A stretch of 64,000 nucleotides of DNA, from the NCBI RefSeq assembly GCF_030376605.1, contig NZ_JARRAE010000001.1, forward strand, positions 248,001 to 312,000, given 5' to 3'. Of the stretch, positions 1-8,795 are shown one piece after another. The position numbers and the translations under genes are program-made. This stretch comes from Pseudochrobactrum sp. sp1633 (lineage in GTDB: Bacteria; Pseudomonadota; Alphaproteobacteria; Rhizobiales; Rhizobiaceae). Under the pieces are notes generated by a model, which was not told the DNA's origin, did not search any database, and worked only from the letters and a program-made list of their open reading frames with translations. Numbering within the stretch: the stretch's first letter is position 1; every line of letters starts with the position of its first letter.

Positions 1-385
1 GAATGCCTAAGCGCTTTGCAGTCTTCTTCGCTTCAATCTTATCGCCCATGATGCGGATATGCGCAGCGGTCGGGCCGATGAAGGTGATGTCGTGTGCTTC
101 AAGAATTTCAGCGAATTTGGCATTCTCGGAGAGGAAGCCGTAACCCGGATGAATAGCATCGGCACCGGTAATTTCGCAGGCAGCAACGATCTGATGAATA
201 TTCAGATAGCTGTCGCGCGATGGTGGTGGTCCGATACAAACGCTTTCATCTGCGAGGCGCACATGCATGGCATCGGCATCAGCAGTTGAGTGAACGGCAA
301 CAGTCTTGATGCCAAGCTCCTTACAGGCGCGCAGCACCCGCAGGGCAATTTCGCCGCGATTGGCTATGAGGATTTTCTGAAACAT
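1..385 (-). CDS. accC: Acetyl-CoA carboxylase, biotin carboxylase subunit (partial)
   Basis: ATP-dependent carboxylation of the biotin carried by AccB, the first half-reaction of malonyl-CoA synthesis for fatty acids, in the cytosol. Only the first 128 codons are present; the gene runs off the left edge. The N-terminus [20 protein letters not shown] is the standard start of the biotin carboxylase fold, and [11 protein letters not shown] follows near residue 85. The ATG at 385 has AGGAG about six bases upstream. It follows accB by 103 nt on the same strand, the usual accBC order. The family assignment is secure; the truncation is only the window border. Confidence 0.97.
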   Translation of the reverse strand, partial: MFQKILIANRGEIALRVLRACKELGIKTVAVHSTADADAMHVRLADESVCIGPPPSRDSYLNIHQIVAACEITGADAIHPGYGFLSENAKFAEILEAHDITFIGPTAAHIRIMGDKIEAKKTAKRLGI

Positions 386-401
386 CGGTGCTCCTGCCTC
401 A

Positions 402-426
402 GCATAGTTTGACGGGCAAACTATGC
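402..426 (-). promoter_or_regulatory. Hairpin just upstream of the accC ribosome binding site
   Basis: Perfect 10-bp arms GCATAGTTTG / CAAACTATGC with a 5-base loop, a few bases upstream of the accC Shine-Dalgarno in the accB-accC spacer. It has no T tract, so it is not a terminator. It could affect accC translation or mRNA processing; that role is inference. Confidence 0.45.
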
Positions 427-449
427 ATCAAATCAAATTGGTCAGCGAT

Positions 450-472
450 GGCTGTATCCGCCGGATACAGCC
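450..472 (-). promoter_or_regulatory. Second hairpin in the accB-accC spacer
   Basis: GGCTGTATCC / GGATACAGCC, perfect 10-bp arms with a 3-base loop, starting 17 nt after the accB stop. With the hairpin at 402-426 it makes two strong stems inside a 103-nt intercistronic gap. Stabilisation of the upstream message is a plausible role but is not shown. Confidence 0.45.
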
Positions 473-488
473 GCGATCTGAGAAGATC

Positions 489-959
489 TTATTCGATGAC
501 GATAAGCGGTTCGCCGAATTCAACCGGCTGGCTGTCGCTCACGAGAATAGCAGTCACAGTACCTGCACGCGGAGCGGCAATCTGGTTCATGGTTTTCATC
601 GCTTCGATGATCAGAACAGTCTGGCCTTCTTTAACATTCTGGCCGACTTCCACGAACTGCTTGGCACCTGGTGCAGGTGACAGATAGGCAGTACCAACCA
701 TTGGTGAAGGCACTGCATTTTTGGATTTGTCAGCTGCTTTTGGTGCTTCTGCCGCAGGTGCTGCTGCTACCGGAGCTGCCGCTGCAACCGGTGCCGGTGC
801 GAAATACTGCTGCGCTGCTGCCTGCACAGTGATGTTGCGCGAAACGCGAATGCGCAGATCATCCTGTTCAACTTCAATTTCTGTCAGATCGGTATCTTTG
901 AGAATATTCGCGAGATCGCGAATGATCGCCTGATCGATACCGGAGCTTTTATTCGTCAT
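489..959 (-). CDS. accB: Acetyl-CoA carboxylase, biotin carboxyl carrier protein
   Basis: Carries the biotin that shuttles CO2 from biotin carboxylase to the carboxyltransferase. It is 156 aa. An N-terminal segment to about residue 45 is followed by a flexible Ala/Pro-rich linker (about 50-78) and a C-terminal biotinyl domain containing EAMKTMNQI, with the biotinylated lysine at K122. The acidic and basic run DQDLRIRV-like (residues 32-40) is typical of AccB N-termini. It is the upstream partner of accC and lies downstream of aroQ, with a 221-nt repeat-rich gap between. Confidence 0.97.
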   Translation of the reverse strand: MTNKSSGIDQAIIRDLANILKDTDLTEIEVEQDDLRIRVSRNITVQAAAQQYFAPAPVAAAAPVAAAPAAEAPKAADKSKNAVPSPMVGTAYLSPAPGAKQFVEVGQNVKEGQTVLIIEAMKTMNQIAAPRAGTVTAILVSDSQPVEFGEPLIVIE

Positions 960-1000
960 GGGTCTGGCCCCTTTACCGCTGATATGGTGTTGTTTGTTTT

Positions 1001-1141
1001 AAAGCATATTCCGATCGGATAAAATCAGATCGGAATATGCTTTATGTTTTTGTCTTGGCGCAGTAACAGGCGAAAAACGGGTTTTCACTTTTGTTTTAAC
1101 TGCTCTGAAGCATATGCCTGACGATCAGGGCTTTATATGCT
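1001..1141. repeat. Dispersed palindromic repeat element between aroQ and accB
   Basis: It contains a perfect inverted repeat, AAAGCATATTCCGATC (about 1001-1016) against GATCGGAATATGCTTT (about 1028-1043), then the core CGAAAAACGGGTTTTCACTTTTG (1071-1093, described by its ends), then an imperfect palindrome AGCATATGCCTGA / TCAGGGC..ATATGCT (1109-1141). The same core occurs at 20435-20478 (opposite strand) and 31175-31218, which marks a mobile or amplified intergenic family rather than a gene. Confidence 0.6.
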
Positions 1142-1180
1142 GGTTTATACTGAGTGGCATAATCCACTCTGAAAATCCGG

Positions 1181-1630
1181 TCAACTTTCGCTATTCTTAG
1201 GATAGCCGGCCAAAGCCCGCAGCCCCATCAAATAGCCGTCTGCACCGAAACCGCATAAGACAGCTTTGGCAACCGGCGAGACGAAAGATTTGTGACGAAA
1301 CTCTTCACGGGCATGAATATTGGAGAGGTGAACCTCAACAACAGTCACCTGCGCAGCACGAATGGCATCAAGCAGCGCAATGGATGTATGCGTATAGGCT
1401 GCCGGATTGATGAGAATATGTGCTCTTTTCTCACCGGCTTCCTGAATCCATGAAACAAGATCACCTTCATGATTGGACTGGCGAAAGTCGATTTCAACGC
1501 CGAGGCGTTCAGCTTCTTTCCGGCAATTTGCAGCAATGTCATCAAGCGTGACCGACCCGTAAATTGCCGGTTCTCTTTTACCGAGCATATTCAGGTTCGG
1601 GCCGTTCAGAATGAATATCATTTGTGCCAT
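1181..1630 (-). CDS. aroQ: 3-Dehydroquinate dehydratase, type II
   Basis: Third step of the shikimate pathway: dehydrates 3-dehydroquinate to 3-dehydroshikimate, cytosolic. At 149 aa it has the usual type II length. Visible motifs are [17 protein letters not shown] at the N-terminus with the catalytic tyrosine at Y24, [12 protein letters not shown] around residue 75 for substrate binding, [11 protein letters not shown] with the catalytic histidine H101, and FRHKS near 111. No strong ribosome binding site is visible before the ATG at 1630; an ATG three codons later is an alternative. It probably starts the aroQ-accB-accC group. Confidence 0.96.
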   Translation of the reverse strand: MAQMIFILNGPNLNMLGKREPAIYGSVTLDDIAANCRKEAERLGVEIDFRQSNHEGDLVSWIQEAGEKRAHILINPAAYTHTSIALLDAIRAAQVTVVEVHLSNIHAREEFRHKSFVSPVAKAVLCGFGADGYLMGLRALAGYPKNSES

Positions 1631-1720
1631 AGAGTGCGCTGTCGCTTTACAGTTCCGTTATATTCATGAATTCAGGTGATCTGAAGACTTTGTCTCTTCC
1701 CATATAATGGGGAATCCGTT

Positions 1721-1763
1721 GAGGTTAAAGCCTGTAAATCATATCCGTACAGGCTTTAACCTC
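1721..1763. repeat. Perfect 16-bp inverted repeat downstream of the DsbA-like gene
   Basis: GAGGTTAAAGCCTGTA (1721-1736) and TACAGGCTTTAACCTC (1748-1763) with an 11-base spacer. On the minus strand, where the neighbouring gene ends, no T tract follows; on the plus strand ATTTTTA follows. It is therefore an imperfect fit to a terminator and may be a stabilising hairpin or a palindromic repeat. Confidence 0.5.
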
Positions 1764-1809
1764 ATTTTTAGGCACTAAATTCAAATTTTATAGATAAAAT
1801 TATGGCGTT

Positions 1810-2583
1810 TTATTTTGTGGCCGCCTTTAACTCACGCTGTTCTGCGATTTTTGCACTCAGCGCATCAAGCCCGACAGCTCCCGGAACCAGCTCTTCGCCG
1901 ATAATGTAAGACGGTGTGCCGGAGATATTCAGCGCCTGTGCAATGTTATATGCGCTCTGGAAAGAGGTGACGACCTCTTTGCTTTTCATCAGCTCACGCA
2001 GTTTAGCTTCATCTGCACCCAGTGATGTTGCGATTTTCAGGGTGCTTTCTTCTGTCGAGCTTTTTGGCTCTTTCATCAGCGCTTCATGCAATTCCATGTA
2101 TTTTTCAGGCATCAGCTTTTTAAATGCCTGTGCCACCAGATGCGTGCGCATGGAATCAGGGCCGAGAATCGGGAATTCTTTCAGAACAAAACGAACATTA
2201 GGGTCGGCTTTCATAAGAGCCTGCATGTCCGGCATCGCGCGTTTGCAGTAACCGCAATTGTAGTCATAAAATTCGACAATCGTCACATCGCCTTTTGGAT
2301 TGCCGTAAACGGCATCATTGGCATCGTTGAAAATCGAATCATGGTTGTCTGCAATGATTTTTGACTGACCTTCGCGGGCAGATGCGGACTGTTTGGCTTC
2401 CAGCGCATCCTGCACTTCGAGCATCACTTCCGGGTTTTCGAGCAGATATTCGCGGACAATCTTTTCAACTGCGGCTTTATCAAGTGGTTTTGCTTCCTGC
2501 GCATGGGAGGCTGCAACAGCTGAAACCAGAGCGGCGGCGCCGAAAACAGTGGTCGCTAAACGGCGCTTGAAATGAATGGTCAT
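1810..2583 (-). CDS. DsbA-family thiol:disulfide oxidoreductase, exported
   Basis: Periplasmic thioredoxin-fold protein that probably makes or reshuffles disulfides. A signal peptide covers residues 1-29 (basic start, hydrophobic core, cleavage after SHA). A helical N-terminal extension around residues 35-80 resembles the dimerising region of DsbC/ScsC-like proteins. The thioredoxin domain follows with redox motif C110-G-Y-C113 and a cis-proline loop GTPSYII near residue 222. It is 257 aa. Whether it acts as an oxidase or isomerase cannot be told from sequence. It is followed by a 16-bp inverted repeat. Confidence 0.88.
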   Translation of the reverse strand: MTIHFKRRLATTVFGAAALVSAVAASHAQEAKPLDKAAVEKIVREYLLENPEVMLEVQDALEAKQSASAREGQSKIIADNHDSIFNDANDAVYGNPKGDVTIVEFYDYNCGYCKRAMPDMQALMKADPNVRFVLKEFPILGPDSMRTHLVAQAFKKLMPEKYMELHEALMKEPKSSTEESTLKIATSLGADEAKLRELMKSKEVVTSFQSAYNIAQALNISGTPSYIIGEELVPGAVGLDALSAKIAEQRELKAATK

Positions 2584-2630
2584 TGGGTCACTCCGGATAA
2601 ACCGGCCTTGTCGTTCGGGTTAAGAATGGA

Positions 2631-2660
2631 AGTTTGTCAGGCAGAGATGCCAGACAAACT
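2631..2660. repeat. Hairpin between the DsbA-like and M48 genes
   Basis: AGTTTGTCAGGCA / TGCCAGACAAACT, 13-bp arms with one mismatch and a 4-base loop. No T tract follows on either strand. It lies just beyond the M48 terminator on the minus strand, so it may be a second stem or a palindromic repeat. Confidence 0.35.
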
Positions 2661-2683
2661 AAATGTGAAGCTTGTTATGTGTC

Positions 2684-2704
2684 AAAAAAACCGGCGCCGG
2701 TTTT
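2684..2704 (-). terminator. Intrinsic terminator of the M48 protease gene
   Basis: On the minus strand AAAACCGGCGCCGGTTTT, a fully self-complementary stem, is followed by further T residues (TTTTTTT in all), starting about 10 nt after the protease stop codon. Confidence 0.75.
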
Positions 2705-2713
2705 CCGTGACGG

Positions 2714-4150
2714 TTATTTCTTTTTAGTTTTGGTATTAATGATGTCCTGTGCGCGCAGCCAGTCCGGCGAGCCGGATTTCAGGCGGGTTTGTGCACGGGT
2801 TGCGAAAATCTTTGCCTCATTGATGCGGCCTGCATAATAATGCTGATCCGCTGTTGCCAGATCGGAAAGCCCCATCTGGCCGGATTGTCCGTAGGCCTGC
2901 GCCAGATAGCCATAGCCTTCCGAGAATTCAGGATCTCTGACGACACCTGCTTTAAGCTCCCGAATAGCGGCTTCCATATTTGCTTTGTTTCCGGTCAGCA
3001 TGAGGGCGCGGCCATAGCTCATACGGATGAGGCTGGATTTGCGAGGGTCGAGCGCTGCCGCCTGTTTGAACTCAGTCGCAGCACCGGCAGGATTGTTGGC
3101 TTTCAGCAAAATTTCCCCCTTCATTTCACGGAAATAGGGGTTTTTCGGCTGCTCTTTAATCAGTACATCAATCTTGGGGAGTGCATTGCGGGGATTGCCG
3201 TTGAGATAGGTGTAGATAGCATCGCCGTAACGCGCGCCAAGTCCGCGCGGATTGTTGCGGAAAATGCGCTGTATAGAACCCAGCCCGCCGGAATAGGCTG
3301 CAATTTTCGCGCGTGCCAGATCGTGGCGAACTTGCAGGCTTTCCGGATCTTTTTTCTCGAAATTCGGGCTTTGGCGGGCAAGCGTTTCCAGATTGGCAAT
3401 ACGGTCTCGCGGGAGCGGATGGCTGATGCGATAGGAATCAACCTGTGTGCCGCTGATCGACAAAGCGCTTGCAAAGCGCTCAAAAGTTGTGAGCATGCCT
3501 TTGGCAGACTGGCCGGTTTTGTTCAGATAGTTGATTGCCGAGCGGTCGGCCGCTGCTTCTTCCGAGCGCTGATAGGAGAGCAGGCTGCGCATAGCAACTT
3601 CGCCGCCGCCTGCCGCAATACCGCCACCGGCACCGGCAATGGCGCTGTTGCGGGTGGCTGCACCGGCAATACCTGCACCAAGGCCAAGTAGCATGCCAAT
3701 CACTGCCATAGTCTTGGCTTGTTTCAGTTGTTCGCGCAGACGATCCTGATGACCGCCGGCAAGATGGCCGGTCTCATGTGCAATAACGCCGATAATTTCG
3801 TTTGGCGTTTCGGACTGAAGCAGAGCTCCGGTATTAATAAAAATACGCCGTCCGTCTACGAACGCATTAAAGCTTTGACTGTTGACCAGCACAGTGCCGA
3901 TACGGCGGTTGCCAAGACCGGCGGCGTTGAGGATAGGAGTTGTGTAGTCGGTAACAAGCGCTTCAATTTCCGCATCGCGCACGATGGGAATTGAGCGGGA
4001 CTGAGCCGAGGCGGTAAAGGCTGAACTTGCCAGAACCGCAGCTGAAATCATCAGAGCCAGTGGCAGACGCAATATATTGAGGGGAACAGCCGAAGCCGGT
4101 GCTGCCGGTCGGGGCGCAGGGGCAGTATGAAAAAATGTGTTTTCGGCCAT
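2714..4150 (-). CDS. M48-family zinc metalloprotease with TPR repeats (BepA-like)
   Basis: Periplasmic or membrane-associated protease of the YfgC/BepA type, which in other proteobacteria helps quality control of outer-membrane assembly. A hydrophobic signal segment lies around residues 28-50 behind an unusual Pro/Ala-rich N-terminus. The zinc site HETGH is near residue 126, with the third ligand probably the glutamate in SEEAAADRSA near 199. The C-terminal half (about 290-470) consists of TPR-like repeats. The start is the ATG at 4150 with AGGAC upstream; a TTG one codon earlier is less likely. It is divergent from the aminotransferase gene. Confidence 0.9.
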   Translation of the reverse strand: MAENTFFHTAPAPRPAAPASAVPLNILRLPLALMISAAVLASSAFTASAQSRSIPIVRDAEIEALVTDYTTPILNAAGLGNRRIGTVLVNSQSFNAFVDGRRIFINTGALLQSETPNEIIGVIAHETGHLAGGHQDRLREQLKQAKTMAVIGMLLGLGAGIAGAATRNSAIAGAGGGIAAGGGEVAMRSLLSYQRSEEAAADRSAINYLNKTGQSAKGMLTTFERFASALSISGTQVDSYRISHPLPRDRIANLETLARQSPNFEKKDPESLQVRHDLARAKIAAYSGGLGSIQRIFRNNPRGLGARYGDAIYTYLNGNPRNALPKIDVLIKEQPKNPYFREMKGEILLKANNPAGAATEFKQAAALDPRKSSLIRMSYGRALMLTGNKANMEAAIRELKAGVVRDPEFSEGYGYLAQAYGQSGQMGLSDLATADQHYYAGRINEAKIFATRAQTRLKSGSPDWLRAQDIINTKTKKK

Positions 4151-4513
4151 CAATAAAGTCCTGTTTTTTTTAAAAAGTTACTTCAGGCGTGAATCATCTG
4201 CGTCATTTATAGCGTTGTTTTAAGGCTCAGGGCTGAAAAAACAGACTCATCCCTTTAATGCGCAGCTATCCGCAGAACAGGTTCCTTTCTTTATGATATT
4301 TCAGGCCTTTTTTATGACCTGAGCTGAAGCCAGCCTTAAGAAGCCTAAAGATTTAAGCCGTTTTACTGTTTTGCTTTAAAATTCGTGATGATTTCGCTGT
4401 TGTTGCCCTCAGGCGTTCGGAGTATGCAACGAACATAATTCAGAACTTTGATCAGAGTTGCACAAGCTTCACGAACAGGCCGGCAGCGGCAAAGTTAATT
4501 TGAGGGCAGAAGA
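4151..4513. other. Divergent intergenic region, no gene seen
   Basis: 363 bases between two divergently read genes. I see no open frame with a ribosome binding site and no strong promoter match. It must contain the start signals of both neighbours. Confidence 0.5.
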
Positions 4514-5662
4514 GTGAGAGTGTTTTCTTACCGCAGTGATGTTGATCCGTTTCATGCTATGGACGTGCTGGCGGAAGCCAACAGGCGGCGTGCCAGCGGC
4601 GCACCGATGATCTCTATGGCTGTGGGGCAGCCTGCCGATCCGGCACCGCTCCGCGTGCGTGAAGCCGCACAAAAAGCGCTGATTGACGGTAAAATCGGTT
4701 ATACGGATGCGCTGGGTCTGATTGGTCTGCGCGAGGCGATTGCCGCACATTATGCAGAGCAATATGGCGTTGATGTCAGCCCGCAGCGCATTGCGGTGAC
4801 GACAGGGTCATCGGCGGCTTTCAATCTGGCATTTCTTGCTTATTTTGATCCGGGCGACCGTGTGGCGATTACCCGTCCCGGCTATCCGGCCTATCGTAAT
4901 ATTCTCAAAGCACTGGGAATTGAAGTTGTTGAAATCGGCACCGGTGAGGGCGCCAGTGCAAACTTAACCGCTGAAAGTCTGATTGCAGCTCACGCAGAAA
5001 AACCGCTGAAGGGTGTGCTTTTTGCCAGCCCCGCCAATCCGACCGGCGCGATTATTGAAGATGATGAGCTGAAAGCTATTCTGGAAGCGGCACGTGAGCG
5101 CAATATCCGTGTGATTTCTGATGAGATTTATCACCGGCTGACCTATGACCGTCCTGATCAGACTGCATTGGCCTTCGATGATACTGTGACGGTGATCAAT
5201 TCATTCTCCAAATATTATTGCATGACCGGCTGGCGTATCGGCTGGATGGTGTTGCCGGAAGATGCGGTTCGCCCGCATGAGCGCATTGCGCAGAGCTTGT
5301 ATATATCTGCACCGGAGTTATCGCAGATTGCGGCGATTGAAGCTTTTAAAGCAACGAACGAGCTGGATATTATCAAACAGCGCTATGCACTGAACCGTTC
5401 AATCCTCGGAGAGCATTTGCCAAAGCTGGGGCTGACATTGGCAGCACCTATGGATGGTGCATTTTATGCCTATTGCGATGTTTCGCGCTTCACCAATGAC
5501 AGCATGGCATTTGCCCGCAAAATGATTGCCGAGATCAATGTGGCAGCTACGCCGGGGCTGGATTTTGATCCGCTGGAAGGTCACCGCACTATGCGCTTTT
5601 CCTATGCGGGGACTGCGGATGAAATGCGTGAAGCTATGCGCAGGCTGGAAGGCTGGCTCTGA
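4514..5662 (+). CDS. Pyridoxal-phosphate aminotransferase, class I/II
   Basis: Fold-type I aminotransferase of the aspartate aminotransferase superfamily, 382 aa, cytosolic. Motifs seen: GQPADPAP near residue 38, ASPANPTG at 171-178, SDEIYHRL at 202-209, the PLP lysine K233 in NSFSKYYCMTGWRIGW, and the C-terminal FSYAGT with the carboxylate-binding arginine nearby. The substrate cannot be assigned from sequence. The start is a GTG at 4514 with GAGGG seven bases upstream. It is a single-gene unit ending at a two-way terminator shared with rne. Confidence 0.92.
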   Translation: MRVFSYRSDVDPFHAMDVLAEANRRRASGAPMISMAVGQPADPAPLRVREAAQKALIDGKIGYTDALGLIGLREAIAAHYAEQYGVDVSPQRIAVTTGSSAAFNLAFLAYFDPGDRVAITRPGYPAYRNILKALGIEVVEIGTGEGASANLTAESLIAAHAEKPLKGVLFASPANPTGAIIEDDELKAILEAARERNIRVISDEIYHRLTYDRPDQTALAFDDTVTVINSFSKYYCMTGWRIGWMVLPEDAVRPHERIAQSLYISAPELSQIAAIEAFKATNELDIIKQRYALNRSILGEHLPKLGLTLAAPMDGAFYAYCDVSRFTNDSMAFARKMIAEINVAATPGLDFDPLEGHRTMRFSYAGTADEMREAMRRLEGWL

Positions 5663-5734
5663 AAATCTGCGCCAAAAGGCACTGCTTTCACACTTTGAGG
5701 TAGGCCTTGTTTTTTTAAAATCTATCGCAGAAAC

Positions 5735-5768
5735 AAAAAAAGCCGCCGGAATTTCCGGCGGCTTTTTT
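5735..5768. terminator. Bidirectional terminator between the aminotransferase gene and rne
   Basis: AAAAAAGCCGCCGG / CCGGCGGCTTTTTT with a short AATTT loop. The A and T tracts flank the stem on both sides, so it can serve both convergent genes. Confidence 0.9.
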
Positions 5769-5789
5769 GATATCTATATGAGCTTCTTC

Positions 5790-8700
5790 TTAAAAGAAGC
5801 CTTTTTTCTGCCACCAGCCGCCGCGTTTTGGCTGCTCTGCAGGTTCTTCTTTTTTCTCTGCCTGACCGACCTGAGAAGTCACAACCGGCTTTGACGCTTC
5901 CTGCGTACTTCTGCGATTGCGGGCAGGTTTTTCAGCCTGAGGTTCCGGTGCAGATTCAACAGCTGGTTCTGACGATGCTTGCGGAGATGCCTCTTGTTTT
6001 GACACCGGAGCAACCGCAGCCACCTCAACCGGAGCTTCAGCAATAACATTGTCTGAAGCTTCTGCAGGTTCAGCTGCTTTTTTGCCGCGCGGCTTGCGGG
6101 CAGGCTTTTCAGCCTTATCCGCCGCCTTTTTACGGGTTGTTTTGGCAGGCGCTTCAACCGCTGCCGGTTCTTCAGTTGCAACCGGAGCTTCAGCCTCTTC
6201 AGCAGGCACTTCCGTTACAACGTCTGCAGCTGCTTTTGCTGTGCGTGGCTTGGCTGCACGTTTGCGCGCCGGTTTTGCAGTTTTCTTGTCTGCTTTTTCC
6301 GATGTCTGAGCCGGAGTCTCTGCTTTTACCGAAGCCTCCTGCGCAACAGCAACAGCTTTGGCAGACTGTGGCTGGAAGCCGACAAATTCCGGTGCAGGAA
6401 GCGGAGCAGAGGCTTTCTTTGCCGCAGCCTGATAGGCGTTCAGACGGGTGATTGCTTCATCACGGCTGAAACCGACAAATTCCACCGCAGGCATGCGGTT
6501 GTCGTTGTCATATTCACCACGACGGTTTTTACGTCCGCCACGACGGCCACGACGGCGCTTCTTGCGACGATCTTCTTCGGACTGAGCAGATGCATCATCT
6601 GTTTCTGCATCATCGCCTTCATCTTCATCAGATGCATTTTCACCCTGCGCTTCCGATGCGTCACGGTCACGCCCGCCACGACGGCGACGGCGGCGACGAC
6701 CGCGCTTGCGATCATCACCTGTTTCTTCGCGGGCACCTTCATCTTCAGATGATACGGCTTCTGCCTCTGTTTCATCTTCCACATCAATGATTTCCGGATC
6801 ATTTTCCTCATCATAAGGCATGAACTGGATGGTCTGCGGAACCGGATTAACAGGGCCGGCAGCCGGAGCGCCTTTATCAATGGCCAGATGCTGATGACCA
6901 ACGGTCTCATCAATCTGCAGCTCAATGGTCAGGCCAAAGCGGCTTTCCATTTCAGCGAGCAGATGACGCTTGTGGTTGAGCACATAAAGCGCAGTCGCCT
7001 GAGGCGCACGCACGATAATGTTGTTCTGAGAATTGCGCTGCAAGAACTCTTCAATGGAGCGGATAACAAAGAGACCCATCGAGGAGTCCGAGCGGATCAA
7101 GCCAGTGCCTGCACAATGCGGGCATGGCTGCATTGTGCTTTCGAGAACCGAAGCGCGGATACGCTGACGCGACATTTCCAGAAGGCCGAAATGCGAGATG
7201 CGGCCGACCTGAATGCGGGCGCGATCATCTTTCAGGCAATCTTTCATGCGTTTTTCAACAGCACGGTTATTGCGCTTTTCTTCCATGTCGATGAAGTCGA
7301 CAACAACCAGACCGGCAAGATCGCGCAGGCGCAACTGGCGCGCAACTTCTTCTGCGGCTTCCAGATTGGTCTGCAGTGCGGTTTCTTCGATCGAGCTTTC
7401 GCGGGTTGAGCGGCCGGAGTTCACGTCAACAGCAACCAGAGCCTCTGTCTGGTTGATGATGATGTAGCCACCGGATTTCAGTGTAACCTGCGGATGCAGC
7501 ATACGGTCGAGTTGTGCCTCAATGCCGTTGCGGGCAAAAATCGGCGTGGTTTCACGATAAGGCTGAACCACGCGCGCATGGGTTGGCATCAGCATCCGCA
7601 TGAAATCTTTGGCTTCGCGGTAACCGGTTTCACCGGCAACCAGAATATCCGTGATGTCTTTGTTATAAAGATCGCGGATCGAGCGCTTGATCAGATTGCC
7701 TTCTTCGTAGACGAGGGCAGGCGCCTGTGACTGCATGGTCAGCTGGCGGACATTGTCCCACATGCGCATCAGATATTCATAATCGCGGCGCACTTCTGCC
7801 TTGGTGCGGTTAGCACCGGCCGTGCGCAGGATCACACCCATGCCCTGCGGCACTTCGAGTTCCTTGACGATATCTTTCAGGCGCTTGCGATCCTGAATAT
7901 TGGTAATTTTGCGCGAGATACCACCACCGCGTGCGGTGTTTGGCATCAAGACAGAGTAACGACCCGCTAATGACAGATAGGTTGTGAGAGCTGCGCCCTT
8001 ATTGCCGCGCTCTTCCTTGACTACCTGAACCAGAACAATCTGGCGGCGCTTGATAACATCCTGAATCTTGTAATGCTTGCGGTGCGCACGGTTGCTGCCC
8101 GGCAGCTCTTCCATTGCATCTTCTGCGCCGACTGATTCAACCTGATCATCTTCGTCGTCATGATCATCATCATCTTCGTCATCATTGCTTGATGAGCGGG
8201 AGTTGTGCTTGCGGGAGGCCTTTTCGCGGATCACCGGCTGATCGGAAGAAGCCGCCATGACGGATGTGTTGTCATCGGTATCATCATTTGCCGATTGCTG
8301 TGCAGCAGCCAGTAAAGCTTGCGCATAGTTTTCCTGTGCTTCAACGGCGAAATCGCCGACGAATTCAGGTGCAGGCAGAGCTGGTGCAGATACGACATCT
8401 TTATTGTGCTGCTGATGACGATTGCGGCCTGAACCGCGACGCTCATTATGACCACGGCGGTTGCGGCGCGGTGCTTCTTCGCGTTCTTCATCATCTTCGT
8501 CACGCGCGGCGCGTGCTTCAGCTTCGATCAGCGCTTTGCGATCTGCTTCCGGGATCTGGTAATAATCCGGATGAATTTCTGAGAAGGCGAGGAAGCCGTG
8601 GCGGTTGCCGCCATATTCTACGAAAGCAGCCTGCAATGACGGCTCAACGCGGGTTACGCGTGCCAGATAAACATTGCCTTTTAATTGTTTCTTATGCTCG

Positions 8701-8795
8701 GATTCAAAATCGAATTCTTCGATTTTATTGCCGCGCACCACTACAACGCGCGTTTCCTCCGGGTGGGAGGCATCGATAAGCATTTTGTTCGACAT
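5790..8795 (-). CDS. rne: Ribonuclease E/G
   Basis: Endoribonuclease that starts mRNA decay and processes stable RNA; scaffold of the RNA degradosome. It is 1001 aa from the ATG at 8795, which has GGAAGGA upstream; an in-frame extension of 18 codons lacks family support. Domains: an S1 RNA-binding domain at the N-terminus split by a long acidic/basic insertion (about 95-235), an RNase domain with DVNSG (D457) and VVVDFID (about 500-503) metal-binding residues, the zinc-link CPHC at 558-561, then a disordered tail with Arg-rich blocks, Glu/Asp runs and Ala/Lys/Pro repeats. The C-terminal end GGWW resembles the PNPase-binding motif known from Caulobacter RNase E. A short motif with core EFVG occurs three times (see findings). 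Confidence 0.96.
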   Translation of the reverse strand: MSNKMLIDASHPEETRVVVVRGNKIEEFDFESEHKKQLKGNVYLARVTRVEPSLQAAFVEYGGNRHGFLAFSEIHPDYYQIPEADRKALIEAEARAARDEDDEEREEAPRRNRRGHNERRGSGRNRHQQHNKDVVSAPALPAPEFVGDFAVEAQENYAQALLAAAQQSANDDTDDNTSVMAASSDQPVIREKASRKHNSRSSSNDDEDDDDHDDEDDQVESVGAEDAMEELPGSNRAHRKHYKIQDVIKRRQIVLVQVVKEERGNKGAALTTYLSLAGRYSVLMPNTARGGGISRKITNIQDRKRLKDIVKELEVPQGMGVILRTAGANRTKAEVRRDYEYLMRMWDNVRQLTMQSQAPALVYEEGNLIKRSIRDLYNKDITDILVAGETGYREAKDFMRMLMPTHARVVQPYRETTPIFARNGIEAQLDRMLHPQVTLKSGGYIIINQTEALVAVDVNSGRSTRESSIEETALQTNLEAAEEVARQLRLRDLAGLVVVDFIDMEEKRNNRAVEKRMKDCLKDDRARIQVGRISHFGLLEMSRQRIRASVLESTMQPCPHCAGTGLIRSDSSMGLFVIRSIEEFLQRNSQNNIIVRAPQATALYVLNHKRHLLAEMESRFGLTIELQIDETVGHQHLAIDKGAPAAGPVNPVPQTIQFMPYDEENDPEIIDVEDETEAEAVSSEDEGAREETGDDRKRGRRRRRRRGGRDRDASEAQGENASDEDEGDDAETDDASAQSEEDRRKKRRRGRRGGRKNRRGEYDNDNRMPAVEFVGFSRDEAITRLNAYQAAAKKASAPLPAPEFVGFQPQSAKAVAVAQEASVKAETPAQTSEKADKKTAKPARKRAAKPRTAKAAADVVTEVPAEEAEAPVATEEPAAVEAPAKTTRKKAADKAEKPARKPRGKKAAEPAEASDNVIAEAPVEVAAVAPVSKQEASPQASSEPAVESAPEPQAEKPARNRRSTQEASKPVVTSQVGQAEKKEEPAEQPKRGGWWQKKGFF

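Noticed and set aside
6049-6309. Repetitive-looking DNA in the rne tail as a possible tandem repeat array
   Set aside because: The repetition is at the protein level (Ala/Lys/Pro-rich tail), with no regular spacers or identical units, so it is not a CRISPR or satellite.
6440-6925. Long overlapping frames opposite and within rne
   Set aside because: They mirror low-complexity Arg/Glu/Ala-rich codons of RNase E and have no independent signals.
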